Of a DNA stretch of 21,270 bases, positions 15,418 to 21,270 are shown in pieces. The DNA is taken from assembly GCA_035494855.1 (NCBI GenBank), contig DATJGR010000319.1, positions 1-21,270 of the forward strand, read 5' to 3'. How positions within the stretch are numbered: position 1 is the first letter of the stretch; every line of letters begins with the position of its first letter. The notes under the pieces are model-generated. The model was not told the DNA's origin, searched no databases, and saw nothing but the letters and a program-made list of their open reading frames with translations. A program made the position numbers and the translations under genes. This stretch comes from DATJGR01 sp035494855 (lineage in GTDB: Bacteria > Pseudomonadota > Gammaproteobacteria > Pseudomonadales > Azotimanducaceae).

Positions 15418-16284
15418 ATGGGTCGTCTGCAGAACAAGGTGGCGGTCGTAACGGGCGGCGCGAGCGGCATGGGGCGCGCGACGGTGCTGCGTTTCCTCGA
15501 CGAAGGCGCGAAGGTCGTCATCGCCGACTTCAACACCGTCACCGGCGAAGACACGGTAGCCGAAGCGGCGCGCGGCGGTTACGCCGACGCGGTGCGTTTC
15601 ATCCGCACGGACGTCGCGAAAGAAGCCGACATCGAAGCGATGATCCGGCTCGCGCGCGACGCGTTCGGCAGCGTCGACATCGTCTTCAACAATGCCGGCG
15701 TCGGCGGCGCGATCGGTCCGCTCACCGAAACGACTGTAGAAGCGTGGGATTACACGTTCGACGTGCTCGCCAAAGGCGTGTTCCTCGGCATCAAACACGC
15801 CGCGCGCGCGATGCGTGAACAGGGACGCGGCGGCTCGATCATCAACACGGCGTCGATCGCGGGGCTGAGCGGCGATGGCGGCCCGCTCGTGTATTCCGCC
15901 GCGAAAGCCGCGGTGATCAGCCTCAGCCAGTCGGCCGCGGTCGAACTCGCCGGCGATCGCATTCGCGTGAACTCGATCTGTCCCGGCTTCATCGTTACGC
16001 CGCTCGCGCAGGGCGCCAATCGCGATGCGACGCAAGCGGCGTTTGCGAAATCGCAACCGTGGCCCGACTACGGGCGTGGCGAACACATCGCCGGCGCGGC
16101 GCTGTTTCTCGCGAGCGACGATTCCGAGTTCGTCACGGGCGAGGCGCTGATCGTCGACGGCGGGCTGACCGCGGCCGGGCCGGATCTGTCGAAGAAATTC
16201 CCGCGCACGTCGGCGCGCACCGCGAAAGTGTCGGGCGTTACCAAAGGCAGCACCGGCGAGGCGCCGGAACTGCGGCGTTTGTAG
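15418..16284 (+). CDS. Short-chain dehydrogenase/reductase (SDR)
   Basis: A 288-residue classical SDR oxidoreductase. The cofactor glycine motif TGGASGMG (12-19) opens the Rossmann fold, and an acidic residue in IADFN at the end of the second strand favours NAD over NADP. NNAGVGG is present, and the catalytic set is S146 (INTAS), Y159 and K163 (YSAAK), with the normal 13-residue Ser-Tyr spacing. ICPGFIVTPL and VTGEALIVDGG follow. The protein is about 35 residues longer than a typical classical SDR because of a basic, Thr/Ser-rich C-terminal tail. The substrate (a secondary alcohol or ketone) cannot be fixed. It is likely co-transcribed with the DUF1993 gene; cbpA begins 31 bases later. Confidence 0.92.
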   Translation: MGRLQNKVAVVTGGASGMGRATVLRFLDEGAKVVIADFNTVTGEDTVAEAARGGYADAVRFIRTDVAKEADIEAMIRLARDAFGSVDIVFNNAGVGGAIGPLTETTVEAWDYTFDVLAKGVFLGIKHAARAMREQGRGGSIINTASIAGLSGDGGPLVYSAAKAAVISLSQSAAVELAGDRIRVNSICPGFIVTPLAQGANRDATQAAFAKSQPWPDYGRGEHIAGAALFLASDDSEFVTGEALIVDGGLTAAGPDLSKKFPRTSARTAKVSGVTKGSTGEAPELRRL

Positions 16285-16314
16285 TCAGTCTCAGGAGCCT
16301 CACGGAATCCGCCG

Positions 16315-17271
16315 ATGGAATTCAAGGATTACTACGACATCATGGGCGTCGCGCGCGACGCGACCCAGGACGAGGTCAAGCGCGCGTATCGCAAGCTCGC
16401 GCGCAAATATCACCCGGACGTCAGCAAGGAAAAAAACGCCGAAGCCAGGTTCAAGGAAGTGGGCGAAGCGTACGAAGTGCTCGGAGACACCGAAAAGCGC
16501 GCGGCGTACGACCAGCTCGGCGCGAACTGGAAACAGGGTCAGGACTTCCGGCCACCGCCGGACTGGAACACCGGCTTCGAATTTCAGGGCGGCGGTTTCA
16601 CCGGTGGAGACTCGGCCGAATTCAGCGACTTCTTCGAATCGCTGTTCGGACGCGGCGGCTTCCGCAGCGGCGGTCGCGCCGGCGGCGGTGGATCGTTTCA
16701 TGCACAAGGGCAGGACCGCCACGCGCGCGTGCTGATCGATCTCGAAGACTCGTACAACGGCGCCACGCGCACCATCACGCTACGTGTTCCCGACGTCGAT
16801 GCGCAGGGGCGCGTGGTCACCAAAGATCACACGCTGAGCGTGACGATTCCGAAAGGCATCCGTCCCGGCCAGCATCTGCGGTTGGCCGGCCAGGGCGCAC
16901 CCGGGCTCGGACAGGGCAAGGCGGGCGATCTGTTTCTGGAAGTGGAGTTCAAGCCGCACGCGCACTATCGGGTGGAGGAGCGCGACGTTTTTCTCGAGCT
17001 GCCGGTTACGCCGTGGGAAGCCGCGCTGGGTGCGTCGGTGAAAGTGCCGACGCCGGCCGGTGCGGTGGAAATGAAGATACCGCCGGGTTCCGCGTCCGGA
17101 CGCAAGCTGCGGTTGAAAGGCCGCGGCTTGCCGGGTTCTCCGGCGGGCGACTTCTACGTCGAGCTGCAGATTGCGGTGCCGCCTGCCACCAACGCCGAAG
17201 CGAAGGCGCTATACGCGAACATGGCCGACGTATTCAAACCGTTCAATCCGCGCCAGAAGCTGGGGGTGTAA
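16315..17271 (+). CDS. cbpA: DnaJ-class co-chaperone CbpA
   Basis: A 318-residue type II Hsp40. The J domain occupies about residues 1-68 with the HPD motif at 33-35, which stimulates the DnaK ATPase. A Gly/Phe-rich linker (about 85-128) follows, then two beta-rich client-binding domains, with PKGIRPGQHLRLAGQGAPG in the first and PPGSASGRKLRLKGRGLPG in the second. The CxxCxGxG zinc repeats of true DnaJ are absent, as in CbpA. E. coli CbpA also binds curved DNA and the nucleoid. The stop is one base before the GTG of cbpM, the standard arrangement for this pair. Confidence 0.95.
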   Translation: MEFKDYYDIMGVARDATQDEVKRAYRKLARKYHPDVSKEKNAEARFKEVGEAYEVLGDTEKRAAYDQLGANWKQGQDFRPPPDWNTGFEFQGGGFTGGDSAEFSDFFESLFGRGGFRSGGRAGGGGSFHAQGQDRHARVLIDLEDSYNGATRTITLRVPDVDAQGRVVTKDHTLSVTIPKGIRPGQHLRLAGQGAPGLGQGKAGDLFLEVEFKPHAHYRVEERDVFLELPVTPWEAALGASVKVPTPAGAVEMKIPPGSASGRKLRLKGRGLPGSPAGDFYVELQIAVPPATNAEAKALYANMADVFKPFNPRQKLGV

Positions 17272-17272
17272 C

Positions 17273-17629
17273 GTGGCCGACAAAGACACCTTTACCAACA
17301 ACGAAACACGGGTGCGACTGACCGGTGTCATTCTCGAAGAGCAGGTCGAGTTGACGCTTGCGGAAGTCAGCCGCAGCTGCTCGGTGCACGCGCAGTACAT
17401 CATCGAGCTGGTCGAAGAGGGCGTGCTCGCACCGATTGGCCGCGAACCACGCGCGTGGCGTTTCAGCGGCAACCAGGTACGACGCGCCAGCATCGCGCTG
17501 CGCCTGCAGCGCGACCTCGGCGTAAACCTCGCCGGTGTTGCGCTCGCGCTCGATCTGCTCGAGGAGTTGAACGGATTGCGCGCGCGGATCAAGCCGCGGA
17601 TCACGAATAGCAGAGAAATCCCTGACTGA
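17273..17629 (+). CDS. cbpM: Chaperone modulator CbpM
   Basis: A 118-residue protein starting at GTG two bases after the cbpA stop codon begins the spacer. A MerR-like helix-turn-helix fold lies at about residues 27-54 (LAEVSRSCSVHAQYIIELVE), followed by the W-R-F turn and a long helix (about 68-105, RRASIALRLQRDLGVNLAGV), the normal CbpM architecture. In E. coli, CbpM binds the J domain of CbpA and inhibits its co-chaperone and DNA-binding activity; the adjacency here supports the same role. The last 29 bases overlap the convergent MaoC-like gene. Confidence 0.93.
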   Translation: MADKDTFTNNETRVRLTGVILEEQVELTLAEVSRSCSVHAQYIIELVEEGVLAPIGREPRAWRFSGNQVRRASIALRLQRDLGVNLAGVALALDLLEELNGLRARIKPRITNSREIPD

Positions 17630-18461
17630 ACGCGAGCTGGCCGTCTTGCGTGAGCACACGGAAGAACAGCGTACCGCGTTCGTCGCCAGAGACTTCGAGC
17701 GTCAGCGTCGACGGCATCAATACCATCGCCGTGAAGCGACCACCGAGGCGCGTCACTCGCGTCGGATCCGCGCCGAGGTAACGATCGACCAACTGGCTCA
17801 CCGCTAACGCCATCGTTGCGGTGCCGTGCAGGATGATGTCCGGCAGGCCGGCGGCGAGCGCCACTTTGCGGTCGGTGTGGATCGGGTTCCAGATGCGCGC
17901 GCATTCGGTATAGACGTGCGCGGCGCCGGCCGGAACCGGTATGGGAAATCGCTGCGCATCCGTCCACGCAGTATTCAGTTGCGGCACGGCAGGCGCCTGT
18001 TCGACGTCTTTCGCTTCGCCGATCACGTCGACGTCGCGGCTGATGCCGAGCTGATACGTGCGGCAGACCAGGGCGCCGCTCTCGTCCACGGTATCGAGCC
18101 GCGTCGTCGATGCGGCGCCCGGCTTGATGCGCCGCAAGCCGATGATCGTGGCGCGCGTGGTGAGGCGTTCGCCTGCGCGAATCGGCCGGTACAGGTGCAG
18201 ATCGTGCGCTGCGTGCACGCCGCGCGCACCCTCGGCAGGCGTCGATGCTTCATAACCCGGCAAGTGTCGGCTGCCGAGTATCACCGGCCACTCGAGGCAT
18301 ACCGGAAATACCGGATGCGCCACCACCGTTCCGGCCTGCGTGTCGAGGTAGCGCGGATTGCGGTCGGCGAGGCCGGCCGCATACGCCATGATCCAGCGCG
18401 CGTCGACGTCGTGCGTAACCGGCTGCGTGGTCGCGCCGACCATCGCGGTGCTGAGCGGCAT
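17601..18461 (-). CDS. Two-hotdog MaoC/FAS1-like acyl hydratase
   Basis: A 286-residue protein with two hotdog modules. The N-terminal one (about 15-145) resembles the FAS1-like dehydratase domain, with AGLADRNPRYLD (30-40) and LHLYRPIRAGE. The C-terminal MaoC module (about 180-280) has ARIWNPIHTD (188-197) and ILHGTATMALA. In the hydratase-2 signature D-x-N-P-x-H, the first module keeps D33 but has Tyr for His, and the second keeps H195 but has Ile190 for Asp, so neither is complete. Known relatives hydrate enoyl-CoA thioesters; activity here is uncertain. No signal peptide: cytoplasmic. It starts nine bases after the end of the ridA-like gene and is the last gene of the minus-strand operon. 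It may use a CoA product of the amine pathway. Confidence 0.85.
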   Translation of the reverse strand: MPLSTAMVGATTQPVTHDVDARWIMAYAAGLADRNPRYLDTQAGTVVAHPVFPVCLEWPVILGSRHLPGYEASTPAEGARGVHAAHDLHLYRPIRAGERLTTRATIIGLRRIKPGAASTTRLDTVDESGALVCRTYQLGISRDVDVIGEAKDVEQAPAVPQLNTAWTDAQRFPIPVPAGAAHVYTECARIWNPIHTDRKVALAAGLPDIILHGTATMALAVSQLVDRYLGADPTRVTRLGGRFTAMVLMPSTLTLEVSGDERGTLFFRVLTQDGQLAFSQGFLCYS

Positions 18462-18469
18462 TGCGCGTC

Positions 18470-18985
18470 CTATTTCTTCGGCGGTCGTGCGAGGAACACT
18501 TCGATTTCGACGAGCATGCCCGGCTGCGCGAGGCCGGCCACCTGTACGGTGGAACGCGACGGCAGGTTCGGCTGCTCCTTGGTGCCGAAGTACTGGCTGT
18601 ACGCGGCCATGAAGCCCGCGAAATCCATGCGGCCGCCGCTGGCCGGATCGCCGACCAGATACGCCGTCATCGCGACCACGTCGCCGAAGCCGAGCCCGAG
18701 CGAATCGAGCGACTCCTTCATGCGGCCGAACACCGACAACGCCTGCGTCTTGGTGTCGCCCCAATACGCCGCCGAGTTCTGCTCCGCGTCCTTGTTCGCC
18801 GGCGCCGGCGTGAGGCCGCTGTGGAACACCAGCGAGTACCCCGCGGGTACTTCGACGGCGCGCGCGATCGGGAACGTGGAGCCCCCGCCGAGCGGGGAAC
18901 GGGTGATCGAGTCGGCCGCGAGCGCGACGTTGCCGGTGAGCATCGAGGCGGCGATCAGCGTGAGATGTGCGAGGGTTCGTGTCAT
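18470..18985 (-). CDS. Exported RidA/YjgF-family imine deaminase
   Basis: A 171-residue RidA (YjgF/YER057c/UK114) protein with an N-terminal signal peptide (residues 1-23, ending NVALA before ADS). The fold shows SGLTPAP (56-62), the central helix with MKESLDSLGLGFGDVVAMTAYL, and the ending R144-S-x-V-x-V-x-x-L ... V-E-I-E (E160). R144 corresponds to the catalytic arginine of active RidA. RidA hydrolyses reactive enamines/imines formed during amine chemistry. Most RidA proteins are cytosolic; this one should act in the periplasm, in line with the exported flavin enzyme and cytochrome upstream. It starts 25 bases after the cytochrome gene. Confidence 0.9.
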   Translation of the reverse strand: MTRTLAHLTLIAASMLTGNVALAADSITRSPLGGGSTFPIARAVEVPAGYSLVFHSGLTPAPANKDAEQNSAAYWGDTKTQALSVFGRMKESLDSLGLGFGDVVAMTAYLVGDPASGGRMDFAGFMAAYSQYFGTKEQPNLPSRSTVQVAGLAQPGMLVEIEVFLARPPKK

Positions 18986-19010
18986 GTCTCTCTCCGTGGT
19001 CGATTGCGAT

Positions 19011-19607
19011 TCAGTGCAGCGAATTGATATACGCGACCACGTCGACGATCGCTGCTTCGTCGACGAGTGTGGCCACCAACGGGCGCATGGTGGCGCCATG
19101 AACGTCGTCTGCGTGCGTGCCGCGGCGTCCGTCGCGGTAGTTGTGGAGCTGCGTTACGAGATACCAGTCGTTCTGGCCGGCTAGCGCGGGTGCCGCGAAC
19201 GTTTCGTTGCCGCGGCCGTCCGCGCCGTGGCACGCCGCACAGGCCGCGTACAGCGTGGCTCCGTGTGCGGCATCGCCGGCGACGGTGACCGGTGCGGCAC
19301 CCGGCGCGAACGCCGCAACGTACGCTGCGGCTCGCGCCACCGTGGCATCGTTGGCAAGCACCGCAGCGACTGGTCGCATCTCGTGTCCCGGCGCGTCGGC
19401 CGGATCGGTTCCGCGCCACCCGGCGCGGAACGCAGCGAGCTGCGCTTCGACGTACCATGGCTCCATGCCGGCGATTTTCGGCGCGCGGATCGCGCGATTG
19501 CCGTTGCCGTCGGCGCCGTGGCACGTGGTGCAGTACAGAAAGTCGTCGCCGGCAGCTGCGGCCGGCACGAGCGCGAGCATGTACAGCAGGATGAGCGCGC
19601 GCGTCAT
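19011..19607 (-). CDS. Diheme c4-type cytochrome
   Basis: A 198-residue exported cytochrome c with signal peptide 1-19 and two haem-binding motifs, CTTCH (26-30) and CAACH (123-127), in two homologous halves of about 97 residues. Each half has a methionine for the sixth ligand, M77 (HEMRPVA) and M174 (ATMRPL). This is the cytochrome c4 pattern: a periplasmic electron carrier usually serving terminal oxidases. Its ATG overlaps the stop of the amine oxidase-like gene (ATGA), so it is almost certainly that enzyme's electron acceptor. Haem insertion needs the Ccm system, not seen in the window. Confidence 0.93.
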   Translation of the reverse strand: MTRALILLYMLALVPAAAAGDDFLYCTTCHGADGNGNRAIRAPKIAGMEPWYVEAQLAAFRAGWRGTDPADAPGHEMRPVAAVLANDATVARAAAYVAAFAPGAAPVTVAGDAAHGATLYAACAACHGADGRGNETFAAPALAGQNDWYLVTQLHNYRDGRRGTHADDVHGATMRPLVATLVDEAAIVDVVAYINSLH

Positions 19608-21199
19608 GCGAGCCTGCCCGGTTGCGCAGCGCGTTCGCGCCGGTCGATGTCGGAGATCGCGTGCAGCGCCGAGTGGATCGCGCCTTCCTGCCAGCCGGGG
19701 TGCAGGCTCACCTGATCGCCCATCAAGTAGTGATTGCCAACGGGTGCTTGAAGGCGCGCGAACCATTGCTTGTACAACTCTTCGTTCCATTCGGCGGCAC
19801 AACCGAGCATGTGATTCATCCGGTGCCACGCCACGCTCACGCCGCTCTCGATGTAGCGCCGATATTCGGGATGCACCTTCTCGCCCTGGCGGATCGCGAG
19901 TTCCAGCCGCTGCGCCGCGGGCAGGTCGGCGAATCGGTCGCTCGAGGGTCCGCCGTAGATGTAGGCAGCGAGCAGCACGCCTTTCCTGCGGTGGATGCCG
20001 TGCGACGGATACCAGATCTGCGTGATGTCCTGCGCGGTCCAGCTGATGCCGCCGTAGATCTGCTCGCGCTCCCAGAACCGTTCACGAGCCTGCAAGCCGA
20101 GCTTCAGCAGTTTGCCGCGCGCGATGGCGGTGAACGCGCCGCTGTAATCCGCCGGGAAATTGTTCGGGATGCCTGCAAGCAGGTGCATCGGTATGCAGTT
20201 CAGGCAGTAGTCGGCCCACATCTGCTGGTCTTTACCGCGTTCTCGATACACCACCTCCACGTCGCGGTCGCGCACCATCACCGAGCGAACCTGCGCGCCG
20301 ATGTGTACGCGCGAACCGACCTTCGCCATGAAGGCATCGACGACTTTGTCCATGCCGCCGACCGGCTCCATCATCATCGGTGCCTGATCGACGCCCTCGG
20401 CGAAGTGCATGTTCGATTGCCAGAAGCTCGACTTGAGCAGCTCACTGAAGTCGAGCACGCCTTTGTGCAGCGGCGGCTCCACCATGCCCGCATTCAGATA
20501 GCCGGCGCGCGAAGAGCCGCGATAGATGTGGTGTTCGTCGAGGTCGCCGTAGGCGCGCAGGAAGCCCATCAGCCGTTCGGTGTCGGCGGCATCGAGCGGC
20601 GCGTCGATCTTGTGCGCGGCGAGACCTTTCGCGAGCAGCTCCGACATGAAACCGCGCGCATCGGTGACGTACTCGCGATTGCGCACCGGCCTGCCGCCGA
20701 ACATCGCATCGTCCTGCACCCATGCATTGTGGTTATCGTTCACGAACGGCGTCAGCGCAACGTCGAACTCGCGGCAGTAGTCGAGTAACCGTTCGTGCGT
20801 GCTCGGAATGCGCGCGGGACCGGCGTTCAGATACAGATCCGGATCGTCGTCGAACGGACAGGTCTGAGGATTGCCGAGTTCATCCACTTTGTCGCCGTGG
20901 CGCAGCGTGAGGTTGCGTCCCCCGGCGCGGTGCGACGCTTCGAGCACGGTGCAGTGGTAGCCGGCGCGGCCGAGTTCGTACGCGGCGACCAGCCCCGATA
21001 TGCCGGCGCCGAGAATCACGACGGTGCGGCGGCCGCGCGCGGGCGCCAACGTAGGGCGCGCTGCGCTGGCAAACCCCGGAATCAGACCGAGGGTGGTGCC
21101 GAGCCGATACATCGCGCCGGACCCGCCGGCCGCGCCAACGGCCATGAGCAACCGGCGCCGCGACCAGGTTGGCGTGTCGGGTGACGAGGAATCGGACAT
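19604..21199 (-). CDS. Tat-exported flavin amine oxidase-family dehydrogenase
   Basis: A 531-residue flavoprotein. Its N-terminus carries a twin-arginine signal, SRRRLL at 13-18, with a following hydrophobic stretch, so it is exported folded with its cofactor. The FAD-binding fold starts with VVILGAGISGL (GAGISG 64-69), E87 at the end of the second strand and RAGGR (91-95), and closes with the C-terminal FAD motif (YLMGDQVSLHPGW and EGAIHSALHAI), as in the monoamine/L-amino-acid oxidase group. The substrate is unknown; an amine or amino acid is expected. The downstream cytochrome, with overlapping start, suggests that electrons go to cytochrome c instead of oxygen, as shown for nicotine dehydrogenase NicA2 and its cytochrome. 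It is first in the operon, with a 15-base inverted repeat just upstream. Confidence 0.93.
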   Translation of the reverse strand: MSDSSSPDTPTWSRRRLLMAVGAAGGSGAMYRLGTTLGLIPGFASAARPTLAPARGRRTVVILGAGISGLVAAYELGRAGYHCTVLEASHRAGGRNLTLRHGDKVDELGNPQTCPFDDDPDLYLNAGPARIPSTHERLLDYCREFDVALTPFVNDNHNAWVQDDAMFGGRPVRNREYVTDARGFMSELLAKGLAAHKIDAPLDAADTERLMGFLRAYGDLDEHHIYRGSSRAGYLNAGMVEPPLHKGVLDFSELLKSSFWQSNMHFAEGVDQAPMMMEPVGGMDKVVDAFMAKVGSRVHIGAQVRSVMVRDRDVEVVYRERGKDQQMWADYCLNCIPMHLLAGIPNNFPADYSGAFTAIARGKLLKLGLQARERFWEREQIYGGISWTAQDITQIWYPSHGIHRRKGVLLAAYIYGGPSSDRFADLPAAQRLELAIRQGEKVHPEYRRYIESGVSVAWHRMNHMLGCAAEWNEELYKQWFARLQAPVGNHYLMGDQVSLHPGWQEGAIHSALHAISDIDRRERAAQPGRLA

Positions 21200-21220
21200 G
21201 GGAACGGTTTTCCAGAGCGG

Positions 21221-21235
21221 TGTGCCGTTGGCACA
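21221..21235. promoter_or_regulatory. Inverted repeat upstream of the amine operon
   Basis: TGTGCC, spacer GTT, GGCACA: perfect 6-bp arms, 22 bases before the start of the flavoprotein gene. The position suits an operator or leader hairpin for the minus-strand operon. No regulator gene is present in the window. Confidence 0.35.
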
Positions 21236-21270
21236 GCCTACAGATTTGCATGCCGCATCTCGACCGGTGT

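Noticed and set aside
17273..17629. CbpM as a MerR-type transcription regulator
   Set aside because: The helix-turn-helix looks MerR-like, but size, layout and the one-base spacing after cbpA identify it as the chaperone modulator.

Overview
The window is high-GC, densely coding bacterial DNA with short spacers, many start/stop overlaps and no rRNA, tRNA, CRISPR array, transposase, integrase or phage gene that I can see. The CbpA/CbpM pair, the DUF3667 and DUF1993 proteins, the MaoC-type hydratase and the codon usage suggest a proteobacterium, possibly a gammaproteobacterium near Steroidobacter/Nevskiales/Xanthomonadales. That placement is an impression from protein style, not a search result.

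Layout. (1) 1-252: a non-coding, visibly more AT-rich leader with a perfect 8-bp palindrome, then an MFS transporter (253-1407). (2) 1503-3521: three tightly packed genes for exported proteins: a 94-residue secreted protein, a DUF2092 periplasmic protein, and a secreted protein built from seven Tyr/Gly/Thr/His-rich repeats of 18-20 residues. An amidase-signature hydrolase (3574-4980) and a small K+-channel-like protein (4985-5605) follow. An alpha/beta hydrolase on the minus strand (5598-6407) overlaps the end of the channel gene. (3) 6593-14796: a translationally coupled four-gene operon: an AddB-like PD-(D/E)XK nuclease, an MFS transporter, an AddA-like UvrD-family helicase with a C-terminal nuclease domain, and a DUF3667 zinc-ribbon membrane protein. 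The last three genes are linked by ATGA overlaps, and a terminator-like hairpin follows. (4) 14893-17629: DUF1993 protein, short-chain dehydrogenase, and the cbpA-cbpM co-chaperone/modulator pair. (5) 21199-17601 on the minus strand: a Tat-exported flavin amine oxidase-family protein, a diheme c4-type cytochrome, a RidA protein with its own signal peptide, and a two-hotdog MaoC-like protein.

The two most interesting assemblies are the minus-strand operon and the helicase-nuclease operon. The first reads as a periplasmic amine dehydrogenase module: the flavoenzyme passes electrons to the cytochrome and the periplasmic RidA hydrolyses the imine product. The second is a RecBCD/AddAB-like machine whose two subunit genes are separated by a transporter gene and followed by a zinc-ribbon membrane protein. 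Its AddB-like subunit has lost every cysteine of the usual Fe-S nuclease cluster. The secreted repeat-protein cassette is a third candidate for an undescribed system.
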